Below are positions 34,201-40,519 of a stretch of 64,000 nt of DNA, in pieces. The translations under genes were made by a program, and so were the position numbers. Each line of letters opens with the position of its first letter. Within the stretch, counting starts at the first letter, position 1. The DNA is from Colimorpha sp045222295 (GTDB taxonomy: Bacteria > Bacteroidota > Bacteroidia > Bacteroidales > P3): NCBI GenBank assembly GCA_045222295.1, contig JBGUXP010000002.1, forward strand, positions 74,097-138,096. Direction: 5' to 3'. The notes beneath the pieces were generated by a model that did not search any database, was not told where the DNA came from, and was given only the letters and a program-made list of their open reading frames with translations.

Positions 34201-34532
34201 GAAAACTGATTGGTCCAAGAGTTCAAAACCTCTTCTGGCGTATGCTCAGCCATTTGGGGATGACGAAGCCACCTTTTCTGCTTAACAGTTCCTTCTAATA
34301 GTTTTTGCTTTGTCGGTGTCCTATCAGTCAAAATCACATATTGCGAATCCGCATCTATGATATTCGGATTACCGGTAAAGCAATAACGGACACCGCCATC
34401 GATTGCCACCATATAGCTTCTCGTTTCCTCCACTTCAATCAGGGAAATGGTTTTCCGAGGTGCCAATAAATGACAAATGACATTCTTTGCGCCTTTACGC
34501 CAACTAAGTTCTATTAATGTGTATTCATCCAT
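31254..34532 (-). CDS. SF2 helicase fused to a putative PD-(D/E)XK nuclease
   Basis: A 1092-residue protein. The N-terminal SF2 motor has Walker A VVLPTGTGKTE (about 152), FVDEAHHIVAASW (DEAH, about 264), FTATPFRNDG (motif III) and QFAGRFTRTSRD (motif VI, about 444). A long middle region is unassigned. Near residues 930-965 the pattern YDIIYDDDNAGEIADVI...IGLYHLKFA fits a D/E...hxK nuclease core. A DNA-translocating nuclease is the likely activity. It lies 16 bp after the RloB-like gene and 7 bp before the 30470 gene. Confidence 0.82.
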   Translation of the reverse strand: MDEYTLIELSWRKGAKNVICHLLAPRKTISLIEVEETRSYMVAIDGGVRYCFTGNPNIIDADSQYVILTDRTPTKQKLLEGTVKQKRWLRHPQMAEHTPEEVLNSWTNQFSYKEEVDEEHAGLRRPQLGALHAILGHFLSPSDVATVVLPTGTGKTETMLSAMVAGRCRKLLVTVPSSALRNQMYGKFKNLGVLKDPKFGIVGENALYPIVGVINTAFESADELGAFIAQCNVVITTMQIIDSAPQDQQDEYVNAFTNVFVDEAHHIVAASWRKFADRFPKNRLIQFTATPFRNDGQRLEGKIIFNYPLKQAQEDGYYRTINFLPIREYDDEKADRAIAVRAIKQLRSDLEAGHHHILMARCESKPRARAVYSIYQEICPDLNPVVIYSDHPQYKENYEIILRREAKVIVCVNMLGEGFDLPELKIAAFHDIRKSLPVTLQFAGRFTRTSRDADLGDASFVANLADITVQQELDNLYEEDADWNVLLANANDIRVENQEEYKQLLEGFRNGVSSIIPVSSIYPKLSAVVYKNYTNTWHPDEFLKGIRGFGDLDFTSYDINDAEKLVVAVYAKEQNIEGIHVKDVKTLAWSYLVLFWDEDKNLLYINSSDNGSVFKDIANHVMGANGQEPVLIKGMDVFRTFHNLKRTKLRNVGLKVYLGKDVRYRMHAGRDVERALSDAELQNSEKAFVVGDGFENGNKTSIGTSYKGRIWSLNGAGDILTFKNWCLEQGEKLTNDGIDGNQILTQTLIPKTIHRLPNRTVPFAIDWDGMMWDQRENHFAFNLLGVESRLFNTDLVLREVNPVQGDSIFFSVTNGIQRVEFKLELFENRQNPDNVYADYRVMKLTDGEATINYGRKEINLADFFYDFAPTVFFTDGSSLCGTEYIELNTPPAIYNKNRIDGWNWQGVDLSVESQGVAPNIKTNSIQYHVIQKLMAGDYDIIYDDDNAGEIADVITLKQADNRIHIGLYHLKFAQGGEVTNRIGNFYEVCGQAQKSANWKYKESEELIDHMLRRETKREGDNECSRIQKGDKDTLVRLLKLAKKKIPVSYSIYIVQPGASKAGVSNEILTLLGVTDSYLKDKTGIDLQVITNE

Positions 34533-34548
34533 AAACCACCTTTACCCC

Positions 34549-35148
34549 CTACTTCGTTATCTCCTTGATAATAACAAACAGCTTATACATCTGAGAGTAA
34601 GACTTATACACTTCCGGCTCTTTCTCGTGCAGCTCATCCAGATCACGGGACATCTCAATAGCTCTGGCCATATCTCCCTTCTCCTTCAATTCCCTATAGA
34701 TATGTGTCTTATTGAAGAAAGCCTCTGTCTTTTCATAATTTGGAATGTGCTTCTTGAGCTCTTGGGCCACGGCATCGTAGTTGGCATATTCCTTACTCGA
34801 TGGTCTGGGCATATAGTGCATCAGGAACCAGTATTCCGTACATGGGCTGGATTCCACAAAGATAATCTTAGGATTCTCCTTCTTCAATGCTTTATAATGC
34901 TCCATCTTCTCGTGGTTACCCTCAATCACGTCCATGTCAATCAAGCACAGCACATGGTCATATCCTGCTTGCACCCGCTCTTTGGCAAGATTCACAATAT
35001 CATCCAGGTCAGAATGCTTAGGGATACCGGGCACTAGGCTGAACCTGTATCGCTCAGTGGTGCGCATGTCATCTATGTAGCGATACTCTGTCAGCCCCTC
35101 ACCAATGATGGCGATGCTCTTGCGTTCTTTCCTATTCCTCTGCTTCAT
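34549..35148 (-). CDS. RloB-like protein
   Basis: A 199-residue protein started at MKQRNRKERK. Its SIAIIGEGLTEYRYIDDM (acidic EGxTE), VLCLIDMDVIEGNHEKM (DxD) and ESSPCTEYWFLMHY are the conserved blocks of RloB, a Toprim-like fold. It overlaps the AAA15 gene by 17 bp. ATPase/Toprim-like pairs such as OLD, Gabija and PARIS are abortive or nuclease defences; by analogy this protein would be the effector triggered by the ATPase. Confidence 0.82.
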   Translation of the reverse strand: MKQRNRKERKSIAIIGEGLTEYRYIDDMRTTERYRFSLVPGIPKHSDLDDIVNLAKERVQAGYDHVLCLIDMDVIEGNHEKMEHYKALKKENPKIIFVESSPCTEYWFLMHYMPRPSSKEYANYDAVAQELKKHIPNYEKTEAFFNKTHIYRELKEKGDMARAIEMSRDLDELHEKEPEVYKSYSQMYKLFVIIKEITK

Positions 35149-36451
35149 AGTATTCATCCATATCCATATAAATGCTGTCCAGGAAAGGCAGATCCACAAG
35201 CTTCTCCTGCCTGTACGCATTGTAAACAGACAATGTTTTGTGCAGACCCAGAGTTGAAAGCCTTATCAGTTGAGTCTCACCACCATCGTTCTTGTCCGTG
35301 AACCAAATCACATCCCTGCGGATATAGTCCTCATCCAGCAGATTAATATCATGCGTAGATGCAATCAGCTGTCCACCCCTCTTGCTGTTCACAAGGAACA
35401 CCTTGATAAAATACGAAAGCAATTCGTAGTGGATGCTCGTTTCAATCTCATCAATAGGCAGGATAACACCGTGTACCAGCAGGTCATAAAGAATTGTTGC
35501 CAACCCCATATACCTCTTGGTTCCACGAGATTCCAACTCCTCGTAAAGCTCCTTGTCTCCATTGCTGGTATGATGAACAAAGAACATCTCGTCTGAGTGT
35601 AAGGTTCCCTTTTTCAGAATCTCTTCCTTTGCCTTTTCTGGCATTCCCGGAGTGTTCTTGATCATCAATTCCATTTCGGGCGTTATGCTCACCTCCTCAT
35701 CATGGATGGAGATATCCGAGATATTGAAGTCGGATGCTTTCAGAAAATGCAGGATGAACTTCTTCAAACGTCCATACTTATCCTTTGTAATCCGACGCTT
35801 TGTAAAGCCCATCAGACTGCTCTGCGGATACATGATAGGAGCTATCCTTTGGGAAAAGAACTCATATACCAGATTCAACCTGGACTTCTCCACATTCGAC
35901 TTTCCGAAAGCTGCAATCACAGTTCTTTTATTGAAAGTATTGCCTTCAATGGCTTCTCTGCTTTTCTTGACCAAGCCCACCTTGCCACCAAAAACGATAT
36001 CCGTGGCATCCTTCTCTGCATTGTAAGTACGCTTATACAGCAAGGTTGGCTGAACCGATGAATAGACCTGCAGGATTTCCTCATAGATAACCTTGTTGTC
36101 CAACACCAGATTGAGCTTATACTTCTCACGGTTCAGATAGAAGGTCATCTCGAACGATGTACGTTCCTTGTCCGACACGTCATCCAGCAAGAACGGCACA
36201 ACCCCAATCTCATCCCCCTTGTTCAGGCTGTCATCAACCATGAACCGGGAGAAGAAGTCAAGCGCTTTAAGAATATTTGTTTTACCCGAAGCGTTGGAGC
36301 CATATATGCAGCCTATTTTCAAAAGCGAGACACCGTCAGCTACCTCTTCGGTGTAAATATCACGCGAAGTATCATCATTCGTTGGGATAAAACTCAGCGT
36401 TTGCTCATCCCGCAACGAGTAGAAATTCTTGATTTTGAACTCTGCAATCAT
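35132..36451 (-). CDS. AAA15-family ATPase (RloA-like)
   Basis: A 439-residue ABC-like ATPase of the OLD/AAA15 group. It opens IAEFKIKNFYSLRDEQTLSF, with Walker A YGSNASGKTNILKAL (about 50-64), Walker B VILPIDEIETSIHYELL (about 327-343) and the H-loop GQLIASTHDINLL. The long insert between them is the usual coiled region. It pairs with the overlapping RloB-like gene. A -7 box lies at 36477. It probably senses a phage cue and unleashes the RloB partner. Confidence 0.87.
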   Translation of the reverse strand: MIAEFKIKNFYSLRDEQTLSFIPTNDDTSRDIYTEEVADGVSLLKIGCIYGSNASGKTNILKALDFFSRFMVDDSLNKGDEIGVVPFLLDDVSDKERTSFEMTFYLNREKYKLNLVLDNKVIYEEILQVYSSVQPTLLYKRTYNAEKDATDIVFGGKVGLVKKSREAIEGNTFNKRTVIAAFGKSNVEKSRLNLVYEFFSQRIAPIMYPQSSLMGFTKRRITKDKYGRLKKFILHFLKASDFNISDISIHDEEVSITPEMELMIKNTPGMPEKAKEEILKKGTLHSDEMFFVHHTSNGDKELYEELESRGTKRYMGLATILYDLLVHGVILPIDEIETSIHYELLSYFIKVFLVNSKRGGQLIASTHDINLLDEDYIRRDVIWFTDKNDGGETQLIRLSTLGLHKTLSVYNAYRQEKLVDLPFLDSIYMDMDEYYEAEE

Positions 36452-36476
36452 AACTATTCCATTTTAAATGACGGTG

Positions 36477-36484
36477 CAAAGATA
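36477..36484 (-). promoter_or_regulatory. -7 box of the RloAB-helicase operon
   Basis: TATCTTTG on the minus strand, 26 bp before the AAA15 start. The -33 position reads TTC rather than TTG. Confidence 0.55.
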
Positions 36485-36600
36485 CAACAAATTTTTGAAT
36501 TGAACGATTTTATTTTAAAATCTCGTTCATTATTCACGAAATTTATATATAGATTATACCGAATCGTCTTTTTCTGTAGTTTTATTCCCTCACCCCACGC

Positions 36601-36634
36601 AAAAAGGCCCGCTCACTTCCTTAGGGAGCAGACC
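36601..36634 (-). terminator. Terminator at the end of the decayed lysis cassette
   Basis: GGTCTGCTC and GAGCGGGCC pair around cctaaggaagt, then TTTTTG on the minus strand. It contains the stop codon of the 36613 frame. Confidence 0.7.
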
Positions 36635-36707
36635 TTAACTGTTATGATCAGTACCACAATCGCACATATCAGTGCCAAAATCCATTTTACGTATGTCAGG
36701 AACCGAT

Positions 36708-36770
36708 GGAGCAGCGAGCGGAGAGACCAAGCTCGCTTGGGCTTTCCCGAGTCGTGACAGAGGAAAAGCT
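36708..36770 (-). repeat. Palindromic element family B, copy 1
   Basis: Plus strand GGAGCAGCGAGCG, central hairpin CCAAGC-TC-GCTTGG, then CCGAGTCGTGACAGAGG. It reads through in frame as LSELFLCHDSGKPKRAWSLRSL. Confidence 0.75.
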
Positions 36771-37082
36771 CGCTTAAGCCTGACCGCTTAGGACCGCCAT
36801 CCGCAGAGGCCGATAGCCCAATCTTTTTATCCTCTATGCCGATGGAGTCCTTCTGGATGTAAACCGTGTCGATGCGTTCAACGATCTTCACCTTCTGAGC
36901 CACCACATTGTCGCGGTTCCTGGCGCGGGTGCGGTCCGTAATCTGAACCACTTTGAGCGTGTCGCCCTTGTCGTTGCGGTCGATGGTGATGGTGGTCACC
37001 TCCTTCAGAGTATCCAGGACTTCAACCCTTTCAACTGCCGAAGGTTTAGCTCGACGGCCCGGAGGGGAAAGTCAACTGTCCC

Positions 37083-37162
37083 TCCGCTCGGCTTTGCCGC
37101 TTCGCTCCGCGAAGAACTCTAAACCCTCCGCTCGAACTTGTTCGCTTGCCCGAGCAAGAACC
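37083..37162 (-). repeat. Family C element (two diverged units)
   Basis: Two adjacent units share ccctccgctcg....cgctt......aagaac. One contains cgctcggctttgccgcttcg. A matching sequence, cgctcggctctgccgcttgg then ctc....aagaacc, is at 63835-63868. Confidence 0.6.
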
Positions 37163-37258
37163 CTCAACTGCGAGCTATGCTCAGCTATCGCCTTGCGACT
37201 CGTGCTGCAGGCTGTCACGCACAGGACAATCAGCACTGTGAGGGCAGTCGCCAACCGA

Positions 37259-37325
37259 GGGAGCAGCGAGCGCCATCCAAGCTTGCTTGGGGATGGCCGA
37301 GTCGCGTCCGAGGAAGACGAAGTCA
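37259..37325 (-). repeat. Palindromic element family B, copy 2 (72 bp, in frame in two genes)
   Basis: GGAGCAGCGAGCG, hairpin CCATCCAAGC-TT-GCTTGGGGATGG, then CCGAGTCGCGTCCGAGG and AAGACGAAGTCAA. Against the intact cassette it adds exactly 24 codons to each of two overlapping reading frames. Confidence 0.85.
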
Positions 37326-37419
37326 ATCCGTTGGATCGCATTCCTCAGCTGGGCTATCTCCATTCGCAAATCCTTCACTTCCTCCTGCAGTGGCCGGGCG
37401 ATGTTGCTGCGGAACTGAC

Positions 37420-37492
37420 GGAGCAGCGAGCGCAATGGCGAAAGCTCGCTTTCAGACATTGCCGAGTCGCGACGGAGGTCGACGAAGTCAAC
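37420..37492 (-). repeat. Palindromic element family B, copy 3 (77 bp, frameshifting)
   Basis: GGAGCAGCGAGCG, AATGGCGAAAGC-TC-GCTTTC, then GCCGAGTCGCGACGGAGG and TCGACGAAGTCAAC. Compared with the intact paralogue the extra DNA is 77 bp, so the frame is lost. Confidence 0.85.
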
Positions 37493-37816
37493 TTTGACAC
37501 AAAGCCGTTTCCCAGTTCCATGTCCTTCATCCGGTTGTCCGCTTTCAGGCTTTCCACCTCTTGCCGGTGCTTCTTGCGGTCCAGCATCCAGCCCAATCCA
37601 CTCAGAAAGCTGATGATGGCCAGTATAATGGCCGTCCATTCAATAGTCATACAAACTCCTTTCTTTGGTCGCTACGCTCAAAATCTCTCGAAAATCTCTT
37701 TCAAAATCCATCAAGAATTAGAGAATTGGAGAATTTTTTGGCTCAATTTTTTTAAGATTTTGAGGCCGACCGAGGCCGACCCCAAAACTCTCTTCTAAGC
37801 CGTAAGCTATACTCGC

Positions 37817-39172
37817 TTAATCCATATCCCCGGAGCCCTCGCCGCCACCGCCGCCGTTGCCGCCCTTGGTGTAAACGCGGCTGGTCACGGAGCTCGAGAC
37901 ACCGTCCTTCACCGCCACGGCCTTCACGGTGGTAGTCTCAGTCAGCGTAATCGGAGCGCTGTACACGGAGCCCGATGTAGCTGTAGGCGTAGAGCCATCG
38001 GTGGTGTAGCGAATCTCCGCACCCGCCTCAGCACTCATGCTCACCTCAGTGCTCTCCTCAAACTGAGTCTCGCCCGCAAACACCGGAGCCGCCACAGTCA
38101 CAGTCTGCTGGCCACCAGAGCCCGAGCCAGAACCGCCCTGCTCAGAACCGCCGCTACCGTCACCAGAGCCAGAGCCCGAACCGCCAGTCTCAGAACCACC
38201 ACCCGTAGTTCCGCCGTTCCCTGAATCCGTAGATCCAGATCCCGATCCGCCAGCCGGAGTAATCACCACACTTCCAGTCCCCCCAGCCGCACTCTTCGGA
38301 TTCAAGAACACTGCACTCTTGTTAATCCCGCCGTAGCTGTCAGCGCTCGCCTCCATCGCCTGCGAACCCTGATAAGCAGCCAGCACCGAGCTATCCACGT
38401 ACAGGAACTGCGTCGAAACCTTCAGACCGCCAGAACCAGAGTCTTCGCGGCTGTGAATCCAAACCGCCGCGCCATCGGTAATCCCCTGGCTCATACCCAG
38501 CTTGTAACCGCCGGCACCCGCGCCAACCGCCACGGAACTAAAGCCAACCGAAGAAACCACCTCCCACAGCACCGAGCTATCCCCCGGGTTCAGCATCACC
38601 TTAAATCCGTAGATCCTCGCGCGGGGAATCCCCGTCACCGCGTCGGTGGTCTGCTGCCCGTAAAAGAACGTCAGCTGGTCGCCCGCCTCAAAGCCCGCGT
38701 TGTAGGCAATCACAGCGCTCGCCAGGTCCGCCACCGTCGTCTCCGGGCCAATCACCAGCGCCCCCAGCGCGATGTCGCTCACCAGCACACCCCCGCTGTT
38801 CTTCACCATCGCCACGCTGGGCAGACTGCCGCGGGTAATCTGATACGGAGCCAGCACGCTGCCGCCGTTCAGCCGCACGCTCTTGGGCACATACACCTTC
38901 ACCACGTTCGTGTTCGCCTGGATAAACGCGTTGTAGTCGTTCATCTTGCCGTTCAGCCCCTCGAAGCCCTTCTTCAGCGTCTGGTTGAACTGCCGATACA
39001 CCGCCGCCATGTTGCCCCACTGCGTGCGTATCTGCATCTGCGCCTCCGTGCGCTGCGGCACGCTCGCCTTAGTCGGTGCCTCGTACACCACCGTACCATA
39101 CTTGGTCTGCCTGTAAATCAGCTGACCCACCTTGCCACTCAGTTGAGTAGCCACTCCACTAATCTTTGCCAT
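37817..39172 (-). CDS. DUF6266-like protein with chitobiase C-terminal-type domain
   Basis: A 451-residue protein with no signal peptide. The N-terminal region AKISGVATQLSGKVGQLIYRQ then QRTEAQMQIRTQWGNMAAVYRQFNQ resembles the opening of DUF6266-type proteins found in Bacteroidetes mobile regions. Residues about 305-360 are a Gly/Ser repeat linker. The C-terminus (about 362-435, VTVAAPVFAGETQFEESTEVSM, RYTTDGSTPTATSG and TVKAVAVKDG) is a CHB_HEX_C_1-type immunoglobulin-like domain, with a Gly-rich tail. It is adjacent to lysis-type genes, so it is perhaps a phage or phage-like particle component; this is inference. Confidence 0.65.
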   Translation of the reverse strand: MAKISGVATQLSGKVGQLIYRQTKYGTVVYEAPTKASVPQRTEAQMQIRTQWGNMAAVYRQFNQTLKKGFEGLNGKMNDYNAFIQANTNVVKVYVPKSVRLNGGSVLAPYQITRGSLPSVAMVKNSGGVLVSDIALGALVIGPETTVADLASAVIAYNAGFEAGDQLTFFYGQQTTDAVTGIPRARIYGFKVMLNPGDSSVLWEVVSSVGFSSVAVGAGAGGYKLGMSQGITDGAAVWIHSREDSGSGGLKVSTQFLYVDSSVLAAYQGSQAMEASADSYGGINKSAVFLNPKSAAGGTGSVVITPAGGSGSGSTDSGNGGTTGGGSETGGSGSGSGDGSGGSEQGGSGSGSGGQQTVTVAAPVFAGETQFEESTEVSMSAEAGAEIRYTTDGSTPTATSGSVYSAPITLTETTTVKAVAVKDGVSSSVTSRVYTKGGNGGGGGEGSGDMD

Positions 39173-39184
39173 CTTTCAATCCTC

Positions 39185-39685
39185 CTATACTTTAAAAAGG
39201 TTAAACATTTTTATTACTATCAACAGTACTGTTACACTCACAATAATCCAGAACACCCATTTCAAGGCCGAAACGAAAGGCGAAGCCCTGCCCGATTCAC
39301 CCTGAGCCTGTCGAAGGGACTCCTTCACCGAAGTCGAGTCCCTGCGCTCCACATAAACCGTGTCCACCCGGACCTCAGTTCTCACCTCCACGGCCCTTAC
39401 CCTATCTCTTACGCTTGCTCTTGTCCTATCAGTAACGGTGCTCACCTTCACGGTGTCGGGCGGCCCCTGCCTGTCCTGAGGCTCTCGAAGGATCACCGTC
39501 ACCGTAGTTATCTCTTTCAATGTATCACGGCACTCTACCACAACCGAGTCCCTTGCTTCCGTGATTCTTTCTTCTGCCACCCGCGATTCCACGCTGGCGC
39601 TAGACGCCGTCTTGCTGACCGCGCAGCCCGTCAACCACAGGGCAGTTAGCCCTATGAGGGCAGGTGTCAATCTTTTGAATGGCAT
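39185..39685 (-). CDS. Lipoprotein of the lysis-like cassette (o-spanin-like)
   Basis: A 166-residue protein with lipoprotein signal LIGLTALWLTGCAVSK (Cys about 21), a charged middle with TDRTRASVRDRVRAVEVRTEVRVDTVYVERRDS, and a C-terminal membrane segment (WVFWIIVSVTVLLIVIKMF). Its start lies inside the upstream gene, read in another frame (86-bp overlap), which recalls nested Rz/Rz1 spanin genes, though a C-terminal membrane anchor is not usual for Rz1. It contains two cctgag..tcgaagg motifs (39301, 39475), coded LRQAQGE and LREPQDRQG, that the paralogue at 36613 lacks. Confidence 0.6.
   Translation of the reverse strand: MPFKRLTPALIGLTALWLTGCAVSKTASSASVESRVAEERITEARDSVVVECRDTLKEITTVTVILREPQDRQGPPDTVKVSTVTDRTRASVRDRVRAVEVRTEVRVDTVYVERRDSTSVKESLRQAQGESGRASPFVSALKWVFWIIVSVTVLLIVIKMFNLFKV
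39301..39317. repeat. CCTGAGCCTGTCGAAGG motif, copy 1
   Basis: Near-palindromic short motif in frame in the lipoprotein. This sequence recurs in many bacterial genomes as a dispersed repeat. Confidence 0.7.
39475..39491. repeat. CCTGAGGCTCTCGAAGG motif, copy 2
   Basis: Second, slightly changed copy in the same gene, 174 bp from the first. Confidence 0.65.
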
Positions 39686-39923
39686 ACCTCAGTTGTGTGA
39701 TCTCCTGGCGTAACTCCCCCACCTCGCGCTGCAAGGGTTCGGCTATGTAGGTGCGCCATTCGCTCACGTAGTCCTTACTCAAATTCATGTCTTTCTGCCG
39801 GTTGTCGGCTATCAGACTCTCTATTTCCTGACGATGTTTGCGGCGGTCGAAGAACCACCCAAACCCGCCCAACAGAGTCATCACTCCCAGGATGATCTCT
39901 GTCCAGTTAATTCCTGTCACCAT
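39600..39923 (-). CDS. Membrane-anchored coiled-coil protein (i-spanin-like)
   Basis: A 107-residue protein with an N-terminal membrane segment (about 7-25, WTEIILGVMTLLGGFGWFF), the basic DRRKHRQE, then a long coiled coil (EPLQREVGELRQEITQLRYAIQKID) and a CPHRANCPV tail. Membrane anchor plus periplasmic coiled coil, with a lipoprotein gene starting inside its 3' end, resembles an inner-membrane spanin. It follows the M15 peptidase gene by 19 bp. A paralogue, broken by elements, is at 37181-37650. Confidence 0.6.
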   Translation of the reverse strand: MVTGINWTEIILGVMTLLGGFGWFFDRRKHRQEIESLIADNRQKDMNLSKDYVSEWRTYIAEPLQREVGELRQEITQLRYAIQKIDTCPHRANCPVVDGLRGQQDGV

Positions 39924-39942
39924 GTTCTTGTCCTCCTATACT

Positions 39943-40299
39943 TTAATGTTTATACAATATTTGTTTCCTGTTCACGCCCGTCCGTTTCCAGCTCACGTGG
40001 ACAAACGTCGGGTAATAAATAAGCTGGTCATATTTGCCCAGCTCCTCAATGATTCTTCCCACTTCGCGGGGTCGTACATCCGCGGCTTGACCCTTCATGT
40101 GCTGGCTGTTCGCCACACCGCCTACCTCAGCGTTATGCTTGGGGCAGCGGTAGCCGCTGTTTACAAGAACCGGCCCTCCAAATTTCTGGCGAGCCGGATC
40201 AAGCACGTTATCTACTAAGGCCTCTATGTTCGCCCTGGCCAAAGGCGGGAGCCCGCCGCAACATCGGCAGCGGAACTCCTCAAATTTGAAATGCTTCAT
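39943..40299 (-). CDS. M15 family peptidase (endolysin-like)
   Basis: A 118-residue M15A-type zinc peptidase: KHFKFEEFRCRCCGGLPP at the start, then VNSGYRCPKHNAEVGGVANSQH (Zn His and Asp region; SQHMKGQAADVR) and TFVHVSWK with the final Zn His. It cuts peptide cross-links in peptidoglycan. It has no signal peptide, as in phage endolysins, and sits with spanin-like genes. It may be the lytic enzyme of a prophage remnant or of a released particle. Confidence 0.85.
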   Translation of the reverse strand: MKHFKFEEFRCRCCGGLPPLARANIEALVDNVLDPARQKFGGPVLVNSGYRCPKHNAEVGGVANSQHMKGQAADVRPREVGRIIEELGKYDQLIYYPTFVHVSWKRTGVNRKQILYKH

Positions 40300-40324
40300 C
40301 TTGATTATCTCCTTTATTTATTTG

Positions 40325-40486
40325 TTACTTGTCCTTCTTTGCAGCTGCGTCTTCAGTGTCCAGCTGCTCGACGAGCGCCATCATTTTGTCCACATACGTA
40401 TCTATGCTGTAACCCCACATTTTTTCAAATTTCTCGGGTGTAACACTCTGAGCACGCAATTCGTCGATTTTTTCTAATAAGTTCAT
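40325..40486 (-). CDS. Small protein, 53 residues
   Basis: A short frame beginning MNLLEKIDELRAQSVTPEKF and continuing EKMWGYSIDTYVDKMMALVE, ending KKDK. It is amphipathic and acidic and fits between the M15 gene (25 bp downstream) and the 40520 gene (33 bp upstream). No family is recognised; its tidy placement supports a real gene. Confidence 0.6.
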   Translation of the reverse strand: MNLLEKIDELRAQSVTPEKFEKMWGYSIDTYVDKMMALVEQLDTEDAAAKKDK

Positions 40487-40519
40487 AATTCAGTATTATT
40501 TGAAGACCTAATTCAATTT

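Larger units (their letters stand above)
36613..37341 (-). pseudogene. Decayed copy of the lipoprotein gene at 39185-39685
   Basis: Two frames together match the intact lipoprotein. The first (from 37341) begins MRSNGLT, has a 24-residue insert, then ALTVLIVLCVTACSTS (lipobox VTAC). The second (to 36613) has DTLKEVTTITIDRNDKGDTLKVV..TDRTRARNRD..ERIDTVYIQKDS and a C-terminal membrane segment (WILALICAIVVLIITVKV). Between them an element of family C (about 37010-37165), bounded by similar cagttga sequences, brings in a stop. A family B element is also carried near the 3' end without breaking the frame. Three separate insertions explain the decay. Confidence 0.75.
37181..37650 (-). pseudogene. 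Decayed copy of the small membrane/coiled-coil gene at 39600-39923
   Basis: The N-terminal part TIEWTAIILAIISFLSGLGWMLDRKKHRQEVESLKADN matches the intact gene. After GNGFVS a 77-bp family B element (37420-37492) moves the rest to another frame, where QFRSNIARPLQEEVKDLRME continues the homology. Further on, 72 bp of a second family B element (37259-37325) is inserted after IQRID; being 24 codons, it keeps this frame and that of the overlapping lipoprotein. The product is broken by the first insertion unless frameshifting occurs. Confidence 0.75.

Noticed and set aside
34549..35220. Longer start for the RloB-like gene at 35220
   Set aside because: The extra 24 residues are Trp-rich and encoded inside the end of the ATPase gene; the ATG at 35148 precedes the conserved region directly.
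35132..36451. PARIS (AriA/AriB) system
   Set aside because: The ATPase would fit, but the partner has RloB motifs rather than the DUF4435 effector of PARIS as I know it.
38453..39649. A 398-codon plus-strand frame
   Set aside because: Antisense to the DUF6266-like and lipoprotein genes; the product is rich in Arg and His and has no domain features.
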